Positions 1 to 7,702 of a stretch of 8,532 nt of DNA are shown one piece after another. The DNA lies in assembly GCA_017963875.1 (NCBI GenBank), contig JAGCTA010000531.1:1-8532 (forward strand). The letters run 5' to 3'. The notes under the pieces are model-generated. The model made no database searches. It was not told where the DNA came from and was given only the letters and a program-made list of their open reading frames with translations. The position numbers and the translations under genes are program-made. The DNA is from Victivallales bacterium. Its GTDB lineage: Bacteria; Verrucomicrobiota; Lentisphaeria; Oligosphaerales; Oligosphaeraceae. Each line of letters begins with the position of its first letter. Within the stretch, counting starts at the first letter, position 1.

Positions 1-1434
1 GCCATCGGCTGGACGGGTGCATGGAAGGCTGAGATTCTGGCTTCCGACGATTCCATGCAATTCCGCTCTGGTTTGCAGAATGCTCGCTTCTATCTCAAGC
101 CAGGCGAAAAACTTCGCACAACGTCCATACTCATCATGGAATACGCCAAGGGCGAAGACGCATCCAACAAGTTCAGAAAACTCATCCGTGAGCATTTTTC
201 GCATCGGTCATGCACTCCAGCCACGCGAGACGGGCTTCTGGCTTATGAACTTTGGGGAGGCCTCCCGTCCGAACAGATGAAAACGCGCATCAATGAACTC
301 AAGGCGCACGAAATTCATTTCGAGGACCTATGGATTGACGCTGGATGGTATGGACAGTGCACGAAGTGTGACGACCCATACACAGGGGACTGGTGGAAGC
401 ATACTGGCGAATGGACCATCAATCGCCGTATCCATCCCGAAGCCATGGAAGATGTCCGCGATACCGCAGCCACGGCGGGAATGCGCCCAATGATATGGAT
501 CGAACCTGAACGCGCACTTTCCAATTTGCCCATACCCCAACAGCATCCTGATTGGTTTCTGACGCGCAAGGCTGATATCGGGCAGGACATCCGCCAGCAA
601 ATTCTCTACTATGGCAATGAAGAGGCTTTCAATTATGCTCTCCAGACCATTTCCGAACATATCAAAAATCTCAACATGGGATGTTACCGACAGGACTTCA
701 ACATCGGACTGACGGATTTCTTCGAGAGTCATGACGAACCAGACCGCAGAGGCATTACGGAAATCCGCCATATTTGCGGAATGTACATGCTTTGGGATAC
801 ATTGCTCCAGCAATTTCCAGGTCTTGTCATCGACAACTGCTCCAGCGGAGGAAGACGCATTGATTTGGAGACAATCCAACGTTCTATTCCTTTCTTCCGT
901 TCAGATTACCAATGCGCTTTTAATGCAACCGCTGATGTCGTCCAGACGCACAACGCAGGCAGCATGCGCTACTTCCCCTTTATCGGCTGCACCACCAAGG
1001 TCTGCGACCTGTACGCATTGCGCAGTTCCTACGCATCAAGTTTTGGTGTCGCATGCTACAATGCCGTTTTCCAGAAACTCAACGAAGATGATTTTGCCGT
1101 AGTCCGCAAGGCCGTTGACGATTATCGCAGGATTAGACATTACTTCTGCCTGGATTTCTACAATCACGGTTCCGCCGTTTTCGACATGACCAGTTGGGCC
1201 ATCTGGCAATACCACGACCCGAGCACTGGCCGAGGTATTGTCATGGCTTTCAGACGCCCGAATTCACCGTTCTCAACTGCAACCATTTCACTCAAGGGAC
1301 AAGTCAAGACGTTATTGAATGCAACCAATCTCGACAACGGCGAAGTCACCGCCATCCATGATGGTCAACTTTCAATTTCCCTGCCAAATCAACGTTCCAG
1401 CATCATACTTGAATACTGTCCATCAGCGAATTAG
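1..1434 (+). CDS. GH36 family alpha-galactosidase-like enzyme (5' partial)
   Basis: Likely hydrolyses terminal alpha-galactosides (or alpha-GalNAc) by the retaining mechanism. The frame is open to the left window edge, so the N-terminal beta-sandwich domain is mostly missing; 477 residues are visible, against roughly 700 in full GH36 enzymes. Visible residue 1 is the first codon of the window. A GWTGAW stretch (residues 3-8) matches the end of the GH36 N-terminal domain. The barrel follows: DLWIDAGWYG near 110-119, MIWIEPER near 163, then YRQDFNI with D232 as the probable nucleophile. DNCSSGGRRIDLE (278-290) and RSDY follow, with D302 as the probable acid/base. The 70-residue spacing between the two aspartates fits the family. 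A small C-terminal beta domain (about 395-477) ends in a typical SSIILEY strand. Canonical enzymes have KWDMN and SDN; here these read RQDFN and SDY, a variant I recall from planctomycete and Lentisphaerota homologues. Family assignment is firm; exact substrate is not. It is the first visible gene of the plus-strand cluster. Confidence 0.9.
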   Translation, partial: AIGWTGAWKAEILASDDSMQFRSGLQNARFYLKPGEKLRTTSILIMEYAKGEDASNKFRKLIREHFSHRSCTPATRDGLLAYELWGGLPSEQMKTRINELKAHEIHFEDLWIDAGWYGQCTKCDDPYTGDWWKHTGEWTINRRIHPEAMEDVRDTAATAGMRPMIWIEPERALSNLPIPQQHPDWFLTRKADIGQDIRQQILYYGNEEAFNYALQTISEHIKNLNMGCYRQDFNIGLTDFFESHDEPDRRGITEIRHICGMYMLWDTLLQQFPGLVIDNCSSGGRRIDLETIQRSIPFFRSDYQCAFNATADVVQTHNAGSMRYFPFIGCTTKVCDLYALRSSYASSFGVACYNAVFQKLNEDDFAVVRKAVDDYRRIRHYFCLDFYNHGSAVFDMTSWAIWQYHDPSTGRGIVMAFRRPNSPFSTATISLKGQVKTLLNATNLDNGEVTAIHDGQLSISLPNQRSSIILEYCPSAN

Positions 1435-1469
1435 AATATCATGACGACAAACCTACAGGAGACGAGACC

Positions 1470-1853
1470 ATGAAGCGTAGAATCAAATGTCCCAACTGCC
1501 AGACAGAATTTGATGTCACGACCGACCTTATGAACCGAAACCTCCGTTGCAACTGCGGCATAAAATTCCACGTCCTTGTCTCCCTGCCGAAGCCGACGCT
1601 TGTCAAATCTGATCAGGGGATCAAGTATCTGCGAACAGACGAATACCTTGCCGTCTGCGATGACCTGGAGCATAATTCCGAAAAATACTTTTCCCTTGAC
1701 AGCGGGCGGACATGGGTTTCAAGCAATGTCATCTTCAAGTCATTGAAGGTCTCATGCACCGTTGTCCCAGAGACTCCACAGGCATCCGAACCGCAATTGG
1801 TCGTCCCCACGGCACCTAAACCACCATCAAAAACCGCACCATTGGGCAACTGA
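1470..1853 (+). CDS. Small zinc-ribbon protein with a single Asp-box and proline-rich tail
   Basis: Function unknown. The start is supported by an AGGAG ribosome binding site at 1457-1461, 8 bases before the ATG. The 127-residue product opens with a zinc-ribbon pattern, CPNC (C7, C10) and RCNCG (C27, C29), like the MJ0042-type ribbon except that the second knuckle is C-x-C rather than C-x2-C. A middle segment (about 50-95) is predicted beta-rich and holds SLDSGRTW at 75-82, an exact match to the Asp-box consensus S-x-D-x-G-x-T-W, a loop usually repeated in sialidase-like beta-propellers. The last 28 residues are rich in proline, alanine and threonine and probably disordered. There is no signal peptide or membrane segment, so it is likely cytosolic. 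It sits 35 bases after the GH36 gene and before two more glycosidase-like genes, so it is probably co-transcribed. Possible roles are an accessory or regulatory protein; nothing in the sequence decides this. Confidence 0.8.
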   Translation: MKRRIKCPNCQTEFDVTTDLMNRNLRCNCGIKFHVLVSLPKPTLVKSDQGIKYLRTDEYLAVCDDLEHNSEKYFSLDSGRTWVSSNVIFKSLKVSCTVVPETPQASEPQLVVPTAPKPPSKTAPLGN

Positions 1854-1901
1854 TGTTTGTTACTGCATAGAGCAACTTTTTACCACCAAGACACACAAGA
1901 T

Positions 1902-4016
1902 ATGAGCAATAGACAATTGTTGATTGGAGCATCCGTTCCATGCGGACTACAGGCGATTAAAGAATTCGAGGCATTGAAACTTGGTGAAATTGCGCTCATA
2001 GCCCTTCCTGACAATGTCCAGGAAGCCACCGAGGTCATGCGCTACTGCCGAAAAAAAGGCATATACGTTATCCTTGCCGAAATCATCCATCGTGGATGCG
2101 ACAAACGATGGATTTGCCCGTCCATAAGCAAGGAGCAGTTCAATAAAATCCTTGCAGAAGGCGGAGAATACTACCTTGGCCGCTATACGACAGGAGAGGC
2201 AGGCGGTGTCATGTACTGGACAAAGGAATACACCATCAACCGCGCCGTCGACAACTATGAGAACCTGCCGCCTGCCAAAGACACCATTGATGCCCGCGAC
2301 AAATACATCGCCTATCTAAAACCATACGTGGACAGGGAAGAGCACGACATCGCAAACGGCCCGCTGATCAACGTCGATTCCTCCATGTTGCTTAAATATC
2401 AACTTCAAAGTGGCATCGACCATTTAGGTCTTGAACTGCTTCCTGGCAGTCCTCTGCGCATGTTGCCAGCCATCAGAGGAACGGCACGGGCATACGACGA
2501 CCGTTTCTGGGGAGTCCATATCGCCTTCGGCTGGTATGGCGGCTTTGACTATGACTCCTTCTGGCTCGCCCGCGCCAAGCAAACACTCTACCTGTGCTAC
2601 CTCAGCGGTGCCGAATACATTTTCCCTGAATCAGGATACTATGACATCAAATACACAGGCTATGATTTTCCATTCAAGCATCCTCAAATGCTTGCCATTC
2701 GCAGATACCTCCGTGAATTCTACAGATTTCACAAGATTCACCGTCGTCCTGGAAACAAGCCACGCGTCCGCCTGGCGGTCATCAACGGGAACTGCGACGG
2801 CGCGCCTGGGCTCTGGAACAAATATGCCTGGGGACAATACAATAACGGTGACCAGTGGAAAGATTCCGATGCAGAACGCTCATGGGATTTGACCAATATC
2901 CTCACTTCACGCGAAATGCCTTACACGGAATTTTATACAAAGACATTCTCATCGTCTGGACAGCCGCCTTGCGGTCAGTATGACATTCTTCCAGCAGAGG
3001 CGCCGTTGGATGTATATCAGCAGTACACGGACATTGTGTTCCTCGGATACAACCTCATGGACAAACCGCTCTACGACAAACTCGTCGCATACGTGAAAAA
3101 CGGCGGCAATGTCCTTATGTGGCTCCCCCATCTCAATGACTGCCCAGACAGGGCGGCACCGTTGCATTTGTTCAATGACGGCGACCTGACCGAATTGTTC
3201 GGCCTGAAGGTCACAGGAAGCCGTCCCGCAGACGTCACGGGAACAAAAAACCTCTCTGGCGGACGCCTGCCATTGCCCGTCCGCCCCGTAACTCGGGATC
3301 CTATGACCATCGGCGACATCCATGGCGCAAATGTGGACATCGTCTCCAAGGACGCCATTGTAACTGCTGTTTTCACTGGAACGCATTACGAGCCGACGGA
3401 GCAATTGCTGCAACGTCCTGCGTTGATTGAGCACCATCTTGGCAAAGGCTACGCGCGTCTCGTCCCCGCATTTGATTATCCAGGTGCGCCTGGAATGAAA
3501 GAGTTCGCCACGTTGCTTTTGCGAACGGTATCCGCTGACGCGCAGGATTCGCTTCGCCTGGCTTGTGCGGACTCTGTCCGTTATGCCATATTCGATGACA
3601 ATGGACATCAGGTGCTCTATGCGCTCAATACGGAATTCGAAGTCTCGCAGAATGTACATGTCTGCATTGATGACTCAAAGACAGGCGAAACGACCATCCC
3701 CCCGTCAACTATGACGTTCTTCGCCATCAGGAACGGCATTGTGCTCCATCCAGAGCATATCGAAACCGCCATAGAATCCTGGACAGACGGAGAATGCCTA
3801 CTCGCCAGTCCTTATGAGCAGGATATAACCGTATGGAACCTCGAAAATCAGCCAAAATCTGTTTCCCTCAATGGTCAGACGGCAACAATTCCACCCAAAG
3901 GAACCGCAACGTTCAGAATGCCTCGGACTCCTGGCAAGATACCTGCGGAATTCCTTGCACAGGATTATTTGGAAGAACCAGACATCAATATCACGAATTG
4001 CAGACTTCCATATTAG
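1902..4016 (+). CDS. Putative glycoside hydrolase: TIM-barrel-like domain plus GATase-like domain, family unclear
   Basis: I do not recognise a named family. In the 704-residue product, residues 5-250 show alternating strands and helices as in a (beta/alpha)8 barrel. Acidic residues sit at strand ends: E99 in GRYTTGEAGG, E178 in GLELLPG and E243 in YIFPESGYY. These are candidate catalytic residues, with E99 and E243 the likeliest pair. Residues about 376-412 (TDIVFLGYNLMDKPL, then VKNGGNVLMWLPH) look like the class I glutamine-amidotransferase-like fold that follows the barrel in GH42 beta-galactosidases and related hypothetical glycosidases. The C-terminal 180 residues are beta-rich, as in accessory sandwich domains. 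No signal peptide is seen. The ATG at 1902 is chosen because the domain begins just after it. An in-frame TTG at 1857 would add 15 low-complexity residues. Neither has a clear ribosome binding site. The gene lies in the glycosidase cluster, which supports a role in sugar release. Confidence 0.8.
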   Translation: MSNRQLLIGASVPCGLQAIKEFEALKLGEIALIALPDNVQEATEVMRYCRKKGIYVILAEIIHRGCDKRWICPSISKEQFNKILAEGGEYYLGRYTTGEAGGVMYWTKEYTINRAVDNYENLPPAKDTIDARDKYIAYLKPYVDREEHDIANGPLINVDSSMLLKYQLQSGIDHLGLELLPGSPLRMLPAIRGTARAYDDRFWGVHIAFGWYGGFDYDSFWLARAKQTLYLCYLSGAEYIFPESGYYDIKYTGYDFPFKHPQMLAIRRYLREFYRFHKIHRRPGNKPRVRLAVINGNCDGAPGLWNKYAWGQYNNGDQWKDSDAERSWDLTNILTSREMPYTEFYTKTFSSSGQPPCGQYDILPAEAPLDVYQQYTDIVFLGYNLMDKPLYDKLVAYVKNGGNVLMWLPHLNDCPDRAAPLHLFNDGDLTELFGLKVTGSRPADVTGTKNLSGGRLPLPVRPVTRDPMTIGDIHGANVDIVSKDAIVTAVFTGTHYEPTEQLLQRPALIEHHLGKGYARLVPAFDYPGAPGMKEFATLLLRTVSADAQDSLRLACADSVRYAIFDDNGHQVLYALNTEFEVSQNVHVCIDDSKTGETTIPPSTMTFFAIRNGIVLHPEHIETAIESWTDGECLLASPYEQDITVWNLENQPKSVSLNGQTATIPPKGTATFRMPRTPGKIPAEFLAQDYLEEPDINITNCRLPY

Positions 4017-4040
4017 GACACAACAACATTCAATGCAGTA

Positions 4041-4046
4041 AAGGGA
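4041..4046 (+). promoter_or_regulatory. Ribosome binding site for the 882-residue glycosidase-like gene
   Basis: AAGGGA lies 8 bases before the ATG at 4055. It decides the start: the frame is open back to 3833, but the extra 74 codons lie over the end of the preceding gene and read as non-homologous, polar sequence. Translation most likely begins at 4055, in the 38-base gap after the previous stop. Confidence 0.45.
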
Positions 4047-4054
4047 AGCAGGCC

Positions 4055-6703
4055 ATGTTTGAAGACAATATCGTCCCCAACATGAAGGACTGGGGCTTCG
4101 TTGATAAACTGTCAAGTTATACAAAACCTGTTTTTTCATGCCGTCAGCCTGGAGCCAACACCAAAGTCTCTCTGCGAATGGCGTTCGACGATAAAGACGG
4201 CCTGCTTGAAACTGCTCTTTTCAGCCTTCGCCGACTGTTGACGGACGCAGATTACCTGCTTGCCGATGACGGCTATGTTGTCTCCCTTCAGTCTCATTCG
4301 ACTGAATACCATGAAGCATACTCCATTTCGACATCTGCAAACAAGGTCGTCCTTGAATCCGCAGATACCGAGGGAATGCGCCGCGCAATCTACGAACTTG
4401 AAGACATGATACTGGCCGCAGACGGTCATTTGCCGCCAGAGGGAATCAGAATCTCACGAAAACCTTTCCTTAAGACACGCATTAGCCGCTGCCCTTTTAG
4501 CCCCATCAAACGCTGGCCCGTCAATACAGACGAATTATTGGATGACATCGACTACTATCCAGACGAATATCTTGAAACGCTCGCGCATGAGGGAGTGAAC
4601 GCCATCTGGATTGTGACGGCATTGCGTGAACTTGGCATCACGGCGTTGTGTCCGCCTGACCCTCAACGCGAAAAACGCATCGCAAAACTCTCCAAGGTCG
4701 CAAGAAAGACCATCCGCTATGGAATCAGACTCTTTCTGTTCATGATTGAGCCTTTCAGCGCGGCAGATGACGACCCTCTTGTGAAGAAATACCCAGAGAT
4801 GTTCGGCCCAACTACCTACAACAACCGTCATTCCTTCTGTCCTTGCTCTGTTCATACACGCCAGTATCTCCATGAACTTCTTTCAAGCGTTTTCGCGGCT
4901 GTGCCTGAACTCGGCGGCGTGATAGACATCAACATTGGCGAACGCCCCACCTCCTGCCTTTCCACGCAGCCACTCGTCACAAACTCTCCGCGTCCATGCC
5001 AGGACCGTTGCGGCCAAAGTTTTGGAAATATCATGAGAACACTTCTGACAACGATGAACGACGCGATTCACGCTGGAGCGCCTGACGCGAAACTCGTTGC
5101 ATGGTTCTACATGCCTCAGGTCATGCCACATGCGTCATGGGTGCAGGAACTATCCAAATATCCGCCAAAGGATGTCATCGTGCAGGCGAATTTTGAATCA
5201 GGAGGCGAAAAATATCAGTTGGGGCGTCGCCATCTTGGAGTTGACTATTGGGTATCGTATGACGGTCCCGCAGCCCCATACGTCACGTTGGCGAAGAACC
5301 GTGGAGACGGTGAACTTGGGGCGAAACTGCAACTGGGCTGCGGCCATGAACTGACTCCCGTGGCTTGCATTCCAGCGCCAAGCATCGCTTATCGCAAGTA
5401 TCGTTCCATGCACGAATTAGGAGTCGGCCATGTCATGCAGTCATGGTATGTCGGCAACTTCCCCGATGTGATGTCTCGCGCCATGGGCAAATTGGCATTC
5501 GAGGACTTCGCCAACGAATCCGAAGAAGCCTTTTTGGAGCGTCTTGCAAGACCATACTGGCGAGAAGACGCTCCGATTGTCGCCAAAGCGTGGAAACTGT
5601 TTGACGAAGCGTACCAAAACTTTCCATTCAATGTCATTTTCCAGTACTTCGGCCCGCAAAATTCCATGCCACGTTGGAAGTTTCATTTTCTTCCAGATTT
5701 GGAGCCGCTGGCTCCACCGTGGAAACCGAATTTCCCATTCGGCGGCGACGCCATCGGCGAAGCACTGGCGGGTTTCAGCATAGAAGAATGCCTGGAACTG
5801 CTTGAAAGCATGGTTGTTGACTGGAACCGCGGGCTGGAACTGCTGATGCCACTTCGAGAGAAAATGGCAGACAATAATGAACGGCTTTTGGAAATCGGCA
5901 CCGCCGACTGCATTGGCTGCCTGTTGGAAGGAACCTTGAATCTTCTCAAGTTCTTCCGTCTGAGACGGGATTACATTGCAGGTAATCGCACGGCACTGAC
6001 TGACATGCGGCAACTAGTCCTGCAGCAAATGGAATTGTACCGCCGTATGATTCCACTCGTATCCGCCGATTCAAGACTAGGCTTTCACGGAGAGGCGCTT
6101 ACTCACCTTTTCAGCGTTGAGACCATCCAGCAGGCACTGGAAGATGCCGAAACGTCATTGGCACTGGCTGATGAACTTGAAAAAGACCCCAGAACGCCTT
6201 TCGAGCAAGCACTGGCACACGGTTCATTCCGCATCGTGGAACCAGGAGTCTTGTTTGAATCAAAGTCCAATTCAGAGGGTGCAAGTTCGCCGATTCACTG
6301 GAAATATGATATTAAGGGAGACGACCTCGTTATCTCTGTCAAATACGATTGGGCCGACAGCAGGACACTGCTTCATCTCTACTTCATCGACCTCACGGGA
6401 ACTGAATCGGACAGGCTGGAATCATTTAGCGTGACAACAGATACCATAGAATATCAAGGTAGTAGCGAAGACACCGTCACAGGCATTCCACGAAAATTGG
6501 TCAGTTCCGCAGTGAAAACTGGAGACACTGTAGCCATCTCCTATCCATTGGCTTTGTTGCCGCGCGGTTTAAAGAACTGTCCATACATCAGGTTCAACCT
6601 GCTCATCGGAAACAATTACGCCAATGGCAAAGGTTGGCCAGGAAGACTATACAAAGGCTCATTCAATCCACACGAGGCGCTCTGCCTGCGACTCATCCCA
6701 TAA
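4055..6703 (+). CDS. Putative GH20/GH67/GH163-like glycosidase with CBM9-like C-terminal domain
   Basis: Probable glycosidase of the beta-hexosaminidase/alpha-glucuronidase type; exact family and substrate unknown. The product has 882 residues. Residues about 38-135 resemble the alpha/beta N-terminal domain of GH20 and GH67 enzymes, including the typical ESADTEGMRRAIYELEDMI helix (101-119). A barrel follows from about 140 to 480. Its VIDINIGERP segment (289-298) puts G295-E296 at a strand end, so E296 is a candidate catalytic acid. Cysteines C262, C264, C301, C315 and C319 surround it, recalling the Cys-rich segment of DUF4838/GH163 proteins. Residues 480-720 are mostly helical, with a YFGPQNSMP segment (531-539). 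Residues about 735-882 look like a CBM9-type sugar-binding beta-sandwich, ending in a GWPGRLYKGSFNPHEALCLRL strand pattern. There is no signal peptide, which is unusual for a protein with a binding module. It ends the plus-strand cluster. Confidence 0.8.
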   Translation: MFEDNIVPNMKDWGFVDKLSSYTKPVFSCRQPGANTKVSLRMAFDDKDGLLETALFSLRRLLTDADYLLADDGYVVSLQSHSTEYHEAYSISTSANKVVLESADTEGMRRAIYELEDMILAADGHLPPEGIRISRKPFLKTRISRCPFSPIKRWPVNTDELLDDIDYYPDEYLETLAHEGVNAIWIVTALRELGITALCPPDPQREKRIAKLSKVARKTIRYGIRLFLFMIEPFSAADDDPLVKKYPEMFGPTTYNNRHSFCPCSVHTRQYLHELLSSVFAAVPELGGVIDINIGERPTSCLSTQPLVTNSPRPCQDRCGQSFGNIMRTLLTTMNDAIHAGAPDAKLVAWFYMPQVMPHASWVQELSKYPPKDVIVQANFESGGEKYQLGRRHLGVDYWVSYDGPAAPYVTLAKNRGDGELGAKLQLGCGHELTPVACIPAPSIAYRKYRSMHELGVGHVMQSWYVGNFPDVMSRAMGKLAFEDFANESEEAFLERLARPYWREDAPIVAKAWKLFDEAYQNFPFNVIFQYFGPQNSMPRWKFHFLPDLEPLAPPWKPNFPFGGDAIGEALAGFSIEECLELLESMVVDWNRGLELLMPLREKMADNNERLLEIGTADCIGCLLEGTLNLLKFFRLRRDYIAGNRTALTDMRQLVLQQMELYRRMIPLVSADSRLGFHGEALTHLFSVETIQQALEDAETSLALADELEKDPRTPFEQALAHGSFRIVEPGVLFESKSNSEGASSPIHWKYDIKGDDLVISVKYDWADSRTLLHLYFIDLTGTESDRLESFSVTTDTIEYQGSSEDTVTGIPRKLVSSAVKTGDTVAISYPLALLPRGLKNCPYIRFNLLIGNNYANGKGWPGRLYKGSFNPHEALCLRLIP

Positions 6704-6727
6704 CCGCCCTTCTTTCCAAGAAGAAAT

Positions 6728-7702
6728 CTATTCAAACACTCTATCGACCATCGGCCGAAGAAACACATGGTCTCCAACCGCAATTGGCTCATTATTAAAC
6801 TTTCCGTGAGTCAATGCAGCGGTTACAGGCATGGAGCCCGCACGAAGTTCCACTTGCACCAGTTGACCCGCTGTTCGTACGGATGAGACAACAGCAGAAA
6901 TGCTGCCAGGCGTCTCAATTGTCTCCACTGACAGTTCATGAGGCCGTGCATAAACTTTGCGCCCAGAGATTTCCAGCACATTGACGAAACCGAGGAAATC
7001 GCAGACAAACGGATTATCAGGATGATTATACAGCTCGTCAGGCGTCCCAGCCTGTTCGATTTTGCCGCCGTTGATGACAACGACACGGTCAGAAACCTCC
7101 AAGGCCTCCTCCTGGTCGTGGGTGACAAAAATCGTCGTCACGCCCAAATCCGCATGACGTTCGCGCAGCCAGTGGCGCAACTCCATTCGCACCTTGGCAT
7201 CCAGTGCTCCGAACGGCTCGTCAAGCAACAGAAACTTCGGTTCAACGGCAAGCACACGCGCCAACGCCACACGCTGCCGCTGGCCGCCTGACAGTTCAGA
7301 TGGCAGACGCTTGGCAATCCAATCCAACTGAATCAAATCAAGCAGACTGGCCACTTTTTCCTGAATCTGCTTCTCCGTCAACCGTTCACCACGAGGTTTT
7401 GCCCGCAACCCAAAAGCGATATTCTCAAAAACAGACATGTGCCGAAACAACGCATAATGCTGGAACACAAAACCGATGCGGTTCTCCCCAGGGCGCGATT
7501 CCCTTGAACTATGGCCGTCGCACAGGACTTCGCCCTGGTCTGGCTGCTCCAAACCTGCGATAATCCTCAACAGCGTCGTCTTGCCGCATCCAGACGGCCC
7601 CAGAAGCGCCACCAGTTCACCTGTATTGACAGTCAGTGAAACACCTTTTAGGACGTGGCTGCCAGCATAACTCTTGTGAACATTGCAGATTTCTATTGAC
7701 AT
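6728..7702 (-). CDS. cysA: Sulfate/thiosulfate ABC transporter ATP-binding protein CysA
   Basis: Hydrolyses ATP at the inner face of the cytoplasmic membrane to drive sulfate/thiosulfate import through the CysT-CysW permease pair. All nucleotide-binding motifs are intact: Walker A GPSGCGKT (35-42), Q-loop glutamine Q81 in FVFQHYALF, signature LSGGQ (137-141), Walker B FLLLDEP (157-163) and switch histidine H195. The helical-domain stretch [19 protein letters not shown] is typical of this subfamily. The C-terminal regulatory part contains YARPHEL (251-257), a pattern I associate with CysA rather than with sugar or polyamine ATPases. At 324 residues it is somewhat shorter than the roughly 360 of well-known CysA proteins, the difference lying in the C-terminal domain. 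The ATG at 7702 follows a GGAGG site and overlaps the end of cysW by 10 bases, so translation is probably coupled. A molybdate-type ATPase is the main alternative but fits less well. Confidence 0.93.
   Translation of the reverse strand: MSIEICNVHKSYAGSHVLKGVSLTVNTGELVALLGPSGCGKTTLLRIIAGLEQPDQGEVLCDGHSSRESRPGENRIGFVFQHYALFRHMSVFENIAFGLRAKPRGERLTEKQIQEKVASLLDLIQLDWIAKRLPSELSGGQRQRVALARVLAVEPKFLLLDEPFGALDAKVRMELRHWLRERHADLGVTTIFVTHDQEEALEVSDRVVVINGGKIEQAGTPDELYNHPDNPFVCDFLGFVNVLEISGRKVYARPHELSVETIETPGSISAVVSSVRTAGQLVQVELRAGSMPVTAALTHGKFNNEPIAVGDHVFLRPMVDRVFE

Noticed and set aside
328..879. Antisense open frame of 183 codons
   Set aside because: It mirrors the conserved catalytic core of the GH36 gene, which explains why the frame stays open.
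1857..1901. TTG start adding 15 residues to the 704-residue protein
   Set aside because: It is a rarer start codon with no ribosome binding site, and the added residues do not look like part of the first barrel strand. It cannot be fully excluded, since the ATG at 1902 also lacks a clear site.
2949..3659. Antisense open frame of 236 codons
   Set aside because: It lies wholly inside the 704-residue gene on the other strand, has no recognisable domain or ribosome binding site, and has a composition expected of a shadow frame.
3833..4054. In-frame 74-codon extension upstream of the 882-residue glycosidase-like gene
   Set aside because: It overlaps the end of the preceding gene by about 180 bases, reads as atypical polar sequence without domain character, and a ribosome binding site precedes the ATG at 4055.
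5441..6013. Antisense open frame of 190 codons
   Set aside because: It is fully covered by the 882-residue gene on the plus strand and shows no domain or conserved motif.
6709..6723. Inverted repeat CTTCTT-tcc-AAGAAG between the convergent genes as a bidirectional terminator
   Set aside because: The stem is only 6 base pairs and AT-rich with a 3-base loop, and no T-run follows on either strand, so it is too weak to call.
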